Shown piece after piece: positions 1 to 10,770 of a stretch of 64,000 nucleotides of DNA. The stretch lies in NCBI RefSeq assembly GCF_027744825.2, contig NC_071347.1, positions 22,486,001-22,550,000 on the forward strand. Direction: 5' to 3'. Source of the DNA: Synchiropus splendidus. Lineage: Eukaryota; Chordata; Actinopteri; Syngnathiformes; Callionymidae. The position numbers were made by a program, and so were the translations under genes. The notes under the pieces are model-generated. The model searched no databases. It saw only the letters and a program-made list of their open reading frames with translations, and was not told the origin of the DNA. The first letter of the stretch is position 1. Each line of letters starts with the position of its first letter.

Positions 1-1240
1 GTTGTTTGTAAATAGCTTCTGAACACACCGTGTTGCTCCTGTAAAACCAGCCTCCAGTGATTTCCTCCTTCAGTTTGAAAAGCTGTTTCCACGGTGCGGA
101 ACCAACGCAGCTGATACCCAGACTTTCATTTGGACCGCGTGTTCCCACTGTGACTTTGACTCGGGCTCCTGATTGAAACACGCCGCCTCGGCACCATTCA
201 AGACAGCGGTGAGTAAAGAGCAGGGTGGACCAGCTCGACGGTGGCGGAGAGGTGCAACACCAGACTTTTGTTTTGTGATTGTGTGTTTCATTTTGGCGAT
301 TGTGTTTTGTTTTTGTGATTGTGTGTTTTGTTTTGCGATTGTGTGTTTAGTTTTGTGATTGTAGTTTTGACCGTTGTGTTTTGTGATTGTGTGTTTTGTT
401 CCAGGGATTGTTTTGTTTTAGCAATTATGAGTTTTGTTTTTGTGATTGTGTGTTTCATTTTGGCGACTGTGTTTTGTTTTTGTGATTGTGTGTTTCCTTT
501 TGCCGATTGTGTTTTGTTTTTGTGATTGTGTGTTTCGTTTTGGCAATTTTATGTCTTTTTTCAGCATTTGTGTGTTTTGTGGTTGTGTGTTTAGTTTGGG
601 TGATTTTATGTCTTTTTTCAGCATTTGTGTGTTTTGTGGTTGTGTGTTTAGTTTGGGTGATTTTATGTCTTTTTTCAGCATTTGTGTGTTTTGTTTTGTG
701 GTTGTGTGTTTAGTTTGGGCGATTGTGTCTTGTTTCAGCAATTGTGTGTTTTATTTTGTGATTGTGTGTTTCATTTTGGTGATTGTGTTTTGTTTTTGTG
801 ATTGTGTGTTTCGTTTTAGCAATTTTGTGTCTTGTTTCAGCAATTGTGTGTTTTGTTTTGTGATTGTGTGTTTAGTTTTGGCGATTGTGTTTTATGATGG
901 TGTGTTTTGCTTTGTGAAATTGTGTTCTGTTTGAAAGGTTTTGTGTTTAGTGTTGCGCCTCTCAGCCACCACACAGCTCTGGTCCACTTCTGTCTTGTGT
1001 GGATGCAGGACGCGGCGTAGCTCCGTCTGGGTGGAGCCTGCGAGCGCCTCGCTCATGAGTCACAGTGGAGTCCACTTGCACAGCAAGATTCTGGTTCTGT
1101 GAAAGCCTTGTTGCGTGAGGTCGCGGCGCTGCCACCTGCCAGGACACACTCATCCATCACTCAGTGTCCAGGACCTCAAGAGCGCCGGCCCGTCTCGGAG
1201 CAGAGCGATGTGACACCAGCGTCGTCTTCTGTCAGCTCAC
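1..1240 (-). other. ntrk3: ntrk3 intron downstream of the second kinase exon (partial)
   Basis: No coding segment was recognised. The stretch is mostly a T/G-rich minisatellite (268-945) flanked by unique sequence. The next kinase exon, which should begin with codons following NKFLR (AHGPD-like), is not visible, so it must lie beyond the left edge. Confidence 0.7.
268..945. repeat. T/G-rich minisatellite with a 57-base higher-order unit
   Basis: About 680 bases of imperfect tandem copies of a roughly 20-base unit, of the form 'gattgtgtgtttcgttttgg' with many variants. A longer unit of 57 bases is nearly perfect at 547, 604 and 661, starting 'ttttatgtcttttttcagca'. The plus strand is almost free of A-initial stops in one frame, which creates artefactual Cys/Phe/Val-rich open frames. 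Confidence 0.9.
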
Positions 1241-1413
1241 CTCAGGAACTTGTTCAGGTCTCCGTGCTTCATGTACTCGAAGACCATGATCAGAGGGTCC
1301 CCGTCCACACACACGCCGTAGAACTTGACGATGTGCTCGTGCTGCAGGTTGGTCAGAAGCTCCGCCTCCCGCTGGAAGTCCTTCCGCGCCGCCAGGGTGG
1401 GATCCTTCAGCGT
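1241..1413 (-). CDS. ntrk3: ntrk3 (TrkC) exon: kinase N-lobe, alpha-C helix to hinge
   Basis: This 173-base exon encodes the second part of the tyrosine kinase domain of the neurotrophin-3 receptor, which acts in the cytoplasm of neurons. It enters in phase 0 behind a 'ctgtgcccag' acceptor and leaves in phase 2 at 'cctgag|gtgag'. The translation starts [18 protein letters not shown] and ends [13 protein letters not shown]. The glutamate in the REAE segment should be the alpha-C glutamate that pairs with the ATP-site lysine; MVFEYM is the hinge. From memory, TrkC has ALKDPTL and VCGDGDP here, so Thr and Asp are the only obvious local changes. TrkB differs in the DPTLAA segment. The catalytic loop, activation loop and C-lobe lie on exons beyond the left edge, so the kinase is incomplete in this window. 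Exon length and phases agree with the vertebrate Trk family. Confidence 0.97.
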
Positions 1414-1823
1414 CTGGGCACAGAGAGGCTGTTTGGTGGTCTGACCTTCACAACACGACTGACAGCAGAACTTCAGCCGTAACTCTGCTCGGAGATCAAA
1501 GGCGCAATGGTCCAGTGAGGGACATGACAAGAGCCACCTTCTCACCTGAAAACCTCGCAGTCTTAACTGCAGAACATGGAAGAGAAGATCGCTGAGCTCT
1601 TCACTGACACGCTGACATGTTTAAAACCTAAGTGTCCTTTGAAGAATCGACGGCACGTGGAGGCGGAGCCGCCACCACCGCGCACACATGGCGCCTTCAA
1701 AGACGTCTCAGGAGATCCGTGCGACCGCCGCAGCCGCCACAACACCTCCGTGCGGCGTTAACGTTGACATCTAACAAGTGTGAAGCCTGCTGCGTGGACA
1801 AGTGGCGGGCGCTGGGTACACAC

Positions 1824-1954
1824 CTTCACGGCGACCAGCATCTTGTCCTTGGTGGGACTCAGGTTGTAACACTCGGCCAGGAACACCTTGCCGAAGGCCC
1901 CTTCGCCCAGCTCCCGCTTCAGAATGATGTCTCTCCGCTTGATGTGCTGAACAT
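1824..1954 (-). CDS. ntrk3: ntrk3 (TrkC) exon: kinase start, glycine loop and ATP-site lysine
   Basis: This 131-base exon enters in phase 1 (acceptor 'ctctctcag') and ends in phase 0 (donor 'gtgtgtacc'). It encodes the start of the kinase domain: [18 protein letters not shown], then [13 protein letters not shown], then [12 protein letters not shown]. The glycine-rich nucleotide loop GEGAFG and the lysine of VAVK, the ATP-anchoring residue of all protein kinases, are both intact. The stretch YNLSPTKDK identifies TrkC; TrkB has a different insert there. The leading two bases complete a Tyr codon begun by the exon at 5,531-5,719 (PTT|Y|VQH). In mammals the truncated, kinase-less TrkC isoform is made by using other exons in place of this one. 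No frameshift or stop is visible. Confidence 0.98.
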
Positions 1955-2808
1955 CTGAGAGAGGGAAACACAACCATCAGCGCCAACAGATGAGCCGGTG
2001 TGTGTGTGTGTGTGTGTGTGTGTGATAGGTGAGTGGCCTCTCATTCTCAGCCTTCCTGACACTATTAACCCAAGCTATTTGTATCTGTGCTAATTAGGCT
2101 AAGCTCTCTCACACACACACACCACACACACACACACACACACCACTTGATAGTGTCCTGTACATCATCCCACAGCGCGTTTGTGTGCGAGCGTCGCCAT
2201 GACAACCACTCCTCCTCTTTCATTTTCCGGCTGAATGATTTTCTCCGGCGACATTAGTCGCGTATTGATTCCCGAGCGCGTTATGATCCAAACAAAACGT
2301 CAACATGTGTCTTATTTCACCGACGCTAAGAGAAGCCATCACCATCATCATCATCATCATCGTCATCATCATCGTCGTGACTCAGTGGAGGAGACCGGAT
2401 GCCAAGATGATTTCTTCATTGTTACGAAACTGTCAATCTAACTGTGTTTATCTTTTTCATTTTTGCAATCAAAAAAACTTTAAACTCAAGCTTTTGTTTT
2501 CAGCATATTTGTTGTTGTTTATTTAATGATTATTGTTTTTTTTTTTTATTCCATGACTTTTCAGTCGTCTTCTTTTCTTGACATATTTGAATATATATAT
2601 TGTTTCTAGTTAAACAATGTATCCACCAGGGGGAGCAGCCCAGAGTCCAACGTTTATTTTATTCCAAGACTCACTCACCTTCTTTTGTTTATAACTTTTT
2701 CTATTTAAACTTCCATTTCTTTCTAAGCGATATTTTTCTACTGCCATTCTGTTGTATTTTAAATGCAATATTCATTAATTTAATTGAATGTTTTCCAGCC
2801 ATTTTCAC

Positions 2809-2843
<35 letters not shown>

Positions 2844-3214
2844 AATGTTTTTGTTTGACTGTTGAATTTCTTTTTTGTTTCCAGTAGAAGAAACTCATAC
2901 AAAACTCACTGTTTTTATTTTTATTTATTTTATTTTGAATTTGTTTTATTTGGGGCACATTTTCTGCATCATTTTTTTTCTTCTTTTTTCATGTCTTTGC
3001 TTTTCTCAAATGATACGGGCGGCACAGCACATTTTCCCATCTTCACTCACTCACCCTTTTTTATTTCTGGGTTTATTAATGATGCATCTCATCTCACACC
3101 ACAGCCCTCCTCTTTCAGCCGTCAGATTTCTCACACCAACACTGTATTTTCTGTCTGGGGACCATTTCATCCGATGTTCAACTGACTGCTGAAAGCTTGA
3201 TCTCTTAACTAGCA

Positions 3215-3440
3215 AGACTTGTCGGTCGCTGACTGACTTGGATTCTAGACTGGCGACTCGACAACACGACATCCTTCCTGTAAAGGTCTGGTTGGTCAGT
3301 CGTGGGTTGGTGGATGATTCCATGTTGGTCAGTCGGATCAATGTTGAGTTTGTTGGGTCATTGATTCATTGCTTGGATGACTGGCCGGGTCATCGGTGGG
3401 TCTGTCACCAGTGTTTCGGGTCAACGGTCTGAAGAGGCAG
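3215..3440. repeat. Degenerate GGTTGG/GACTGG minisatellite
   Basis: Irregular copies of 'ggttggtcagtc', 'gactgactt' and 'gactggc' words with no fixed period. Related patches occur at 4375-4640 and 5410-5520. No coding potential is apparent. Confidence 0.55.
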
Positions 3441-5194
3441 ACTGGAAAAGTCTTCTTCTTTGGTCAGGATTTCTGCAGCAGCAGGTCCTCCACCTCCACA
3501 CCCTCACGTCCTCCTCCATCATGCGCCATGGTTTGTAGCTGCATCCGTCCATCAGCAAACATCACGGAGGACCATGTTTGTGTAGTGGCAGATCCAAGCG
3601 GTGATTTTCACACGGCTGGCTGTGTTTGTGTTGTGTGGCGCGTCTGTTTTGGCAGCAGAGCAGATCACGTCTCCACTCCGCCGCTGAAACCCACACGGCG
3701 TGTACGCTTGGTTCCGACCGTTCCGCCGCTGGCAACCAATTAGCGAGAGCGTAATGAGCTCGGGGACCGGCGTGGTCCAGCCGCCACGCCACGTTGCGGT
3801 TCCCTCTCACTTGGACGTGCAAATAATTGCACTTAAAGGAGAGCGGACAGTCACGTCCGGAGCCTCGGCCAACCACCTCCGTCATCCCCAGCAGGAGGGG
3901 GAGGGGCTGGGGAGCCGACAAACACTGATCACCAATGAGCAGATAAAGCTCGCGATAATGGGACAAGGTGACTCCGGCGATGGATCAGCATCTCTATTGG
4001 CAACGACAAGTGCTCTGCGCGGCGGGACGCGCTGGCGTGTGAGTGTGTGTACTGAGTCTCGGGGGACCGGTGTAGATTTATGTGGCTGTAAAGGCGAGAA
4101 GTGATTTGCTCTGCTACCATGACAGAATAATGTCGCCGCACAATGGAGACACGCTGGATGGAGAGGGAATGACGGCAGGGAAGGAGCGGCGGAGGAACAT
4201 GGCGACAGCTCCGCCGTGTTAATTTAACACTCTCAGAGTTGATGCAACTCTCAGCAGGGCCGGCCCCGGCCGTCCCGAGGCCCAGAGCAGGGCCGCGTGC
4301 CACCTGGGCGCCGATATAACGCCGACGGTCGAGTCTGGTTCGCTTGATCTGAGGGAACCGTGTCACTCACAGGGATGACAAGGTCGTTGATGACAAGGTT
4401 TGGCAGCCTGGGGAGGTTCATCGGTTAGTGACTCGGGCAGCAGTTTGGTAGATCATTGGACGGTTAGCGGTGGGCTGGTTCGCTAGCTAGCTGCCTGGTT
4501 CACCGACTGGTTTTCTCAGCTGGTTTCTAGTATGTTTGTTTCCTTGGCTGGTTGCTGAGTCGATTGTTCTAAACTCTTCTGTTCTCATCGGCTGGTTGTG
4601 TGAAGATGGTTTGACGGTTTGGCATGTTGGAGGAAAGTCGGTTTCCAGTCTTATTGGTTGTTACGTTGGGTTCAAGTTAAGACCCATGAATTCCCCCACT
4701 ACATACGAATTTGCACCTGTCTGTTTCAAAGCATGTTCCCTTCACTGATCACATGCTTCCATGGGCTCTTCACGTTGCTGTTCACCCATATATCCACCAG
4801 AGGGAGCAGCCCAGAGTCAAAAGTTTATGACAACAACAAACTCCAAAACCAACATGGAGACTGTGGAGTCAGTGTTGATCATGCAGCTCGTGCACAAAAG
4901 AGGAAACAGAGGCAGCGTTGGAGGAGGCGCTGGTCGGTGAGGACGCAGAGTTTCCACCATTGTCATGTCTTCTTCCTGTCTCACTAGAGCTACGTATCGG
5001 GCAGTAACAGCACCACTGCCCCCCATGGTTTCCAGTGGCACTGCTCCGTAAGATATGGATCTGTCCGTAACAAGCAGTAGACATGAGCATTTACGTTGCG
5101 TTCTAGTTGTCCTCAACTCAGCTGAGAAATTTGCAGCTCCGCACGGTGTTGCATTTCTCAGTCGGAAGGTGGAAGAATTCTCACCTTCCCCGTT

Positions 5195-5390
5195 TCTCCA
5201 TCCAAGATGGCTTCCCCGAACACAAACAGGACGTAGTTTAGAAGTACACTGAGAGGAACAAACACATTCCCCGCGATCCTGTGGGTTTACTTGCGCATAT
5301 ATATTTGCGCGTTTGAGAAGAGCTTTCGCGGACGTATTTCCGGCCTTGGTTGCGACGTCTTTCTCTGCTCAAACTTCCGAGGTGACAGGA
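5195..5390 (+). repeat. Dispersed repeat 'ccaagatggcttccccgaa', copy 1
   Basis: Shares 'ccaagatggcttccccgaac', 'aaacagga' and 'aacaaacacatt', in order, with 9545-9760. A shorter related stretch begins 'caatccaagatggctgcca' near 18,408. Similarity seems to extend upstream of both main copies (the 'gagaatcc' and 'tcacc' words). Probably a degenerate transposable element; its class is unknown to me. Confidence 0.65.
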
Positions 5391-5530
5391 CGCAGTGTTA
5401 CTTATGAATTTGTAGTTGGTTGGTTCGGTTCTCTGCTCTGACAGGTCAGTTTCATTGGTCAGCCGGTTACTGCACATTATTCCAACCAGTTGAGGAGGGT
5501 TGTTGGTTCGAATACCAGAGTCACACTTAC

Positions 5531-5719
5531 ATGTGGTGGGTTTGTTGCAGTTGTGTCCGTGTCGGAAGTACTGCGGATTCTCGATGACGGGAATCCTGGT
5601 CATTCCGATCACCACGGCGTCGGATCCCGCTTCCAGGGAGCACGGGCTGATGATGCCATGGTTCACGTGATGAAGAGGACTGGCGGAGTCTTCCTCACCG
5701 CTGATCACTGCGACCGGAC
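5531..5719 (-). CDS. ntrk3: ntrk3 (TrkC) exon: intracellular juxtamembrane region with NPQY
   Basis: A 189-base exon, phase 1 in ('ctgttctcag' acceptor) and phase 1 out ('accacat|gtaagt'). It encodes 62 whole residues of the cytoplasmic juxtamembrane segment: [20 protein letters not shown], then [20 protein letters not shown], then [17 protein letters not shown] is the NPXY docking site which, in Trk receptors, is phosphorylated and recruits Shc and Frs2 adaptors to start Ras-MAPK and PI3K signalling. The segment is close to TrkC and unlike TrkA. The first two bases complete the Gly codon left open by the transmembrane exon. Read-through of the donor gives a stop-free tail of some 90 codons, but that is intron and not a plausible coding extension. 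Confidence 0.97.
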
Positions 5720-6283
5720 CTGAGAACAGGACGTCAGGAAATGAACGATCTTTGTTGCCTGACGTAGAGACATTCCTGCGCCAGAGTGCACTTGTCTTTC
5801 TGGAACTCTCGCGCTAGAACGTTTATCTACAACATGCAGGGTGTTTTTACAACATAGAGAAGAGCTGCTGGAGCCTGTTCGCAGTCATTTATCAGTGGCA
5901 TAGAGAGAAGAGGATGGCGTCTAGGAGGAGAGCAGGAGAGAGAGTGAAGGGACTGGTGAGAATAGATGGACGAACGATGGCACTATTTAGGCCATGTCTC
6001 AGACAGCGTGACACGGAGGCTGAACGGTCAACCAGTAATGGATCAGCAAGGACAGAGATGCGGGCGGTGACGGACACAGAAGCCATGAGAGAGCAGGAGT
6101 GATGGAGCCTCCAGCCGCAGGGCTGACAGGTGTCATACGGACGATGGAGACGCGGTGCAGTCGCGCGTCTTAACACCTCAGCAAACGCTTTTGATACTTA
6201 CAAGAACATGGGGGTCTCCATGTGGAGTTATGAGCTTCACAGATCATTTGCTTGAATTGAAAAACAAAGAATCCGCTTCCATA

Positions 6284-7020
6284 TTTACTAGTGTTGTAGT
6301 CCAAACCAAGACCAATGAGAGGGCGAGCCCAACACCAAGGCCAAGATCTGCATACAGAAAATAAGTCCAAGACTTTTGAGGGCGACTGAGTCGAGGCTAA
6401 GGCCAATGATGGGTCGAGAGCAAGTCCAAGACTGAGGCCAGGCCAGACAGAGCCACTGAGTGTCCTGACCAAGACACCGGAAACGGGGCAAGTCCAGGGC
6501 CAAGACCATGACCGAGACTGAGACCAGAGGATACAGAACCAAGTCGAAGACTAAGACGACGATAGCCCTCCAAGACCTGGCCTAGACTAGGACCGAGACC
6601 GAAACCAGAGGATACAGTACCAAGTCCAAGACCAAGACTATGATCACCTGAGACCCAGTCCAGACCAAAATAAATGAGGGGGCGAGTCCGAGCCCACGAC
6701 CAAGGCAGAGACAACATGATACAGAACAAAGAGCATACAGAGACCAGGTCCAATATCAAGACTATAAAGGCCTGAGACCCAGCAAGACCAAAACCAGAGC
6801 TTACAGTCTGTGACCAAATGAATACAGGATAAAGTACTAGTTTGTTCCAAGAAGCAAAAAAAAAAAGCAGTTCCAAAAAGCATTTCAGTTCTGAAAAAAC
6901 GACGACGGTTTCTTCGGCAGTAAGAAAAAAATGCGGCGGTATGATGGACTATTCAGCTTGGTCTTGGTCTCGACCTGGTCTTGAGTTCTCAAAGTCTTGG
7001 TCTCGACTCCCTCGGGCATG
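6284..7020. repeat. Degenerate 'guide-word' minisatellite (CAAGACCAAGAC type)
   Basis: Words such as 'agtccaagac', 'gaccaagac', 'gaccgagac' and 'ccagaggatacag' recur irregularly over about 560 bases, then reappear inverted ('cttggtctcgac') at 6955-7015. Related diffuse patches occur at 24,150-24,380 and 47,010-47,262. The repeated asymmetric words keep several frames open without coding meaning. Confidence 0.7.
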
Positions 7021-7439
7021 GGGAACGGACCAGAGAAGAGGCAGCATGATGTGCTGTGATTCTTAGATTTGGCACTTGTTTGTCCTTTGAGGAAGAAGTG
7101 GATCATTTTCCCGCAGCGACTCTGACATCACAGCGCGTTCGGACCATATTGCAGCGGACGCGGCCTCTTCCCCGCTGCAGTTATCAGTCACATAATAATC
7201 ACCTTAAGTCAGATCCAATGAACGTACGATTAATGTCTGTGAAAAGCAAAATCTAATGTTGTTTACTGCAGAGAAACACAGAAAATGCACTTCTCAAGGG
7301 CAAGTCTACTTGTATCTTTACTGGAAGTCGGCCTCTAATGGCTTATTGGAAGCCGAGGATCCACAGCAAACTGTCCTAAGGTCACGATGACATGCTGTAT
7401 TTTACGACTCCCCGCCCCCCCCTCCCCTCTCCTTACTGC

Positions 7440-7645
7440 CCAATTGGCGCCAGAGACTTTCACTCAGGCTTTATTACTCACATGAATCTAATCGGGGGGC
7501 AGCATCGATACCTGCCTGCCATTGGTCCAGCCAGCAGTCCGTCTGTCTTTATTAGCTGATAAATCCCAGGCGCTTCGGTGGGCCACAATGAAAGTGCCGC
7601 CTTTTCCTCTCATGCACTGGACATAAGCATAATTGCATGCGTGCT
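7440..7645. promoter_or_regulatory. Candidate conserved non-coding element
   Basis: Complex, non-repetitive sequence in an otherwise repeat-rich intron, with several AT-core words typical of homeodomain or POU sites ('tctaatcg', 'tattagctgataaa', 'gcataattgcatgc' at about 7627-7640). This is inference from composition only; cross-species conservation would decide. Confidence 0.2.
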
Positions 7646-7982
7646 CCAGTGACTCGTGACGTAATGACGCCGTGAGTCACGGCGAGCAGCTTCAAGAGAA
7701 ACCCACTGAAGAACACAGGCATCGTCTGAGGGGTTTCACAGCAGCGTCAGCGTCTCACCGGTCCAGACGCGGCGCTGGTCGCCTTTTGTTTCTCCTGCTA
7801 CATCCACGTGCATCTGTTCAGCCTCCTCATCCGGGCCCCTCTTTCCCTCTCTGCCTTGCAACCCAACTGCAGACAGGAGCTTTGAAAGTCCTCACAGTTG
7901 TTCTCCCTTTTCTTTTCTTCCTTCAGCTGGCGCCAGAAGTGGGATGGCAGCCGACCAAGACATGGCCGGGGCAGTAGATATA

Positions 7983-8103
7983 GGCGTCTCAAACTGATCC
8001 ACAAATGAGCCGCAGTGGGCTCACACTCAGGTGTGTCAGTCTTCAGACGCCTGATTTGTGTTTGGCAGTTGGGAACAAAAACCGGCCCCCAGTTTGAGAC
8101 CCC
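7983..8103. mobile_element. Short element with perfect 10-base terminal inverted repeats
   Basis: 'gtctcaaact' at 7986-7995 is the exact reverse complement of 'agtttgagac' at 8091-8100, and flanking bases extend the match imperfectly to about 13. The interior ('gagccgcagtgggc', 'cacctg'-like words) resembles a short non-autonomous repeat I recall as common in teleosts. No coding capacity. Confidence 0.55.
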
Positions 8104-8179
8104 AAAACGGAGCAAAAAGTCCTTCTTTTACCAATTGGCTAACAAAATTATGAGTGTTTTCTCTGTGGGTCTCGACCCG

Positions 8180-8672
8180 CGTTGGGGTGAATTCCAATTC
8201 CTTCCTCAATCCTCAACCTCAAACCCCAAACCAAGAGCTGAGGAAGGTTTTGTTCCTAAGAAATGGGGCACAATAGGCTGCAATTTCGATAAAACCACGA
8301 CGTTAACAGTGAGAAAAAATTGTGGCGTAAAATAATTTGTAGCGCCAGAGCTCGTCCGCAGCAGCTGCTTTTTACGAAACATCGTAAAATAAAAATAAAT
8401 ATCATGCAATGATGAGATAAACATACACCAAAAGAGTAAATACAATGGTATTCGTCATTTTATATCACCACGGTCAAAGAAAATATTTACATTTGTAGCT
8501 CGGGCTCTTTGTTTTCCATGCCATCTTTGCTTTTACGCAAAGGATTCTGGGTATTCCTCAGTACCGAGGGAGTTCCTCAATCGTGTTCCTCAATTGAACT
8601 TCCTTGCTCCTCGCGAGCATTTTTGAGGATTGAGCTTGAGGATTAAGGGAGGAAGTGGAACACACCCTTGAA
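8180..8672. mobile_element. MITE-like DNA transposon remnant with about 31-base inverted ends
   Basis: The segment 8192-8222 ('ttccaattccttcctcaatc...') is an inverted repeat of 8630-8660, with about four mismatches in 31 bases. Weaker similarity runs outward on both sides. The roughly 480-base span has no open frame for a transposase, so it looks like a non-autonomous element. Word choice inside ('aaaggattctgggtattcct') also looks fish-repeat-like. Confidence 0.6.
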
Positions 8673-9544
8673 CAGAAATCCCTGTGGTGTGTATCTATGA
8701 ACCGCAGCGCTGAGATATCGATTTTTTGAAAGAACTGTGAGATTTTAGTGTCACGCTAAAAATGTCTCTTTAAAGCGTTTTAAAAGCATAACAACTGCAA
8801 AATCAATTTTCCGTCAGACGGGGCGATAACAACGTAACCCCCCTCCTCTGCTCATGTCGCCCCTTCGACACACTCGGCCCAAAACCCTGTAAATCACCCT
8901 CGTGACAGACACAGCATCAGTGCTCCTTCACACTGGCAACACAGGAGACAATGTCACAACAGCTTATCTGCTCCCCCCCTTGTCTTTAATAAACACTCGC
9001 TCTTCCGACACACTTTCCCTGGATGTAAATCTCCCAGAGGAGTGGCTCCATCATCCATCACCGTCTCCCAGTGACTGTGCCAAACTCCGGAGTCTGTGTT
9101 TGACGTACGAGGTTGTCATACATCAGCGTGTCGCACATCTTCTTTTACATCAAGCTGGAGCGGAGAGCCGCGCCGTAAATCACGTTGTTGTTGTCGGAGA
9201 CAGTGCGACGCGGGCCGAGTTTGGGAGATGAAGCCGGGCCCGAGTTCAAGAGCGAGTCCTTCAGCGCTTCCCGGAAAAAGCTGTCGCTCAACTTCAGGCG
9301 GTTGCATTAACTAATGACGTCGCACCATCACGTGACGCATCAGATGCACGGTTGCTGTAAATGGATGTTCAGGGACTCTCCCACACACAGGTGGACCGCT
9401 GGTCCCCAGGACACTGTGGTCCCGCCCACTACACCATAGCCTGCTCTTTCCTCAGCTGTGCTCCGATTGCTCTTGGAAATTGGGAAATTCCTAGCTCCGC
9501 CCCCTGTCGACGGATGGTAGGAGAATCCACACCACCCTGGGTTC

Positions 9545-9760
9545 ACAATCCAAGATGGCTTCCCCGAACATAAACAGGAAGTAGACGTTTAGAATAAATT
9601 ATATAAACCCACTGAAACAAACACATTTCCTCTTCATCCTGCGGATTTTCTTGCCGTAAACAGAAAGCAGTTTTATCAAGAGGCTTATACGGATAGCTGA
9701 GAATAGCTTTCGCCACTTCTTCTTTTCCCTTGGTTTGGACTTCCAACTTCCAAGGGAACC
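9545..9760 (+). repeat. Dispersed repeat 'ccaagatggcttccccgaa', copy 2
   Basis: Second copy of the element at 5195-5390, same orientation, with 'aaacaggaagtaga' and 'aacaaacacatttcctc' in matching order and a shared 'cttggtttggacttcca'-like end. Both copies lie in the ntrk3 introns on either side of the juxtamembrane exon. Confidence 0.65.
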
Positions 9761-10689
9761 GGAACGCAGCATCGGGGAAAACTGTCTTCAGTGTTCAAGA
9801 TGGCTGCAGTGGAGCACGGTGACCCTGTGCTAGCTACCTAGCTCCCTTTCAGCTGTTTGTATTGGGTTCTCCAATTGGGTGACTTTTGACCAGGGTTTGC
9901 ACCTTAGTTGCAAGACTGTGGTTAGAAGTTCTGGTGAGATGGTCAAAAATGGGGCCACAAATGTAGATATACTTCTGCTTCCTTGTCAAATGGGGCTCCA
10001 GCAGTTGTCCTCAGTGAACTGCTGGTGGCAGGAAGTCAATGACGAATCCAGACGTCAGCGACTCGACAATGTATTTTCTTGTTTTTGACGCTTCATGCAG
10101 GAAACGCCAGCGTTAATCTGACGCAGGAGCGAATCGAACTCCGAAATCACATTCTGTTTATCTGGAGGAAACAAACAACCTTTTGCAGTTGCCTCCTCGG
10201 ATGCTAAACTGACAGTTGCTCTGTGAGTAAAAATACCTGTCACCATGACAACAGGCCTCGACCGCAGCGCCCCGTCTGAACGCGCCAGACCTCCTCGGGA
10301 AGACGCTTGTGGGTGAGAGCTCTCGCCCATGTTGGTCCCCCGAGCTCAAGAGCACATCAGCATTGTTGGAAGAACGACGGCGGAGGGAGTGACTTGATCA
10401 GGTGCCAGCTACACGCTGGAACTAAGCGGAGGGTTGTAATGACTGCGCCACCTGATGCCCGGAGTCGGAGCCCAGCGTGAGCAGCTCCTCGCCAGACTCC
10501 GCCTCTCACCTCACTCCTGCTCACTGCTGCCCGGCTCCGTGAAGCTAAACGGTCCAGACAGGCAAAGGCTTTTCATTAGAGAACCGGCTCCCTGTCCTCC
10601 CCCCCCGCCGCCCCTCACCTGCCCCCCTCCTGGCCCCCCTCCGTGCGTCTCTCTGTCTCTCATAATTGGTTTGCTACTTGGGGCTTTGC

Positions 10690-10770
10690 GGGTGGGTGAG
10701 CAAGGACGAGGGGGTTGGGGGGTTGTGGTGGCAGGAGGCGCAGGGGCAGGAGGAGGATGTCAGCGAGGAT
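10690..10770 (+). other. G-rich tract with quadruplex potential
   Basis: The plus strand carries runs such as 'gaggggg', 'ttggggggttg' and 'caggggcaggaggagg' in 80 bases. It lies on the template strand of ntrk3, so the RNA would be C-rich here. Confidence 0.4.

Larger units (their letters stand above)
1955..5530 (-). other. ntrk3: ntrk3 intron between juxtamembrane and first kinase exon
   Basis: This 3.6-kb intron holds (GT)n at 1998-2024, (CA)n near 2110-2148, (CAT)n at 2336-2374, (AT)n near 2812-2841 and an AT-rich stretch 2420-3000. Two copies of a 'tatccaccagggggagcag' segment lie at 2620-2657 and 4790-4828. Degenerate 'ggttggtcagtc'-type minisatellite patches lie at about 3215-3440, 4375-4640 and 5410-5520. 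The region 3690-4360 is GC-rich and non-repetitive. In mammals the exons for the kinase-less isoform sit in this intron; I did not recognise them. Confidence 0.7.

Noticed and set aside
446..934. A 162-codon Cys/Phe/Val-rich frame on plus
   Set aside because: Translation of a T/G minisatellite with an irregular 20-base unit; no protein-like composition.
5238..5530. Extension of the juxtamembrane exon as a longer coding exon
   Set aside because: A strong gtaagt donor at 5,530 and exact phase match to the kinase exon show the extension is intron.
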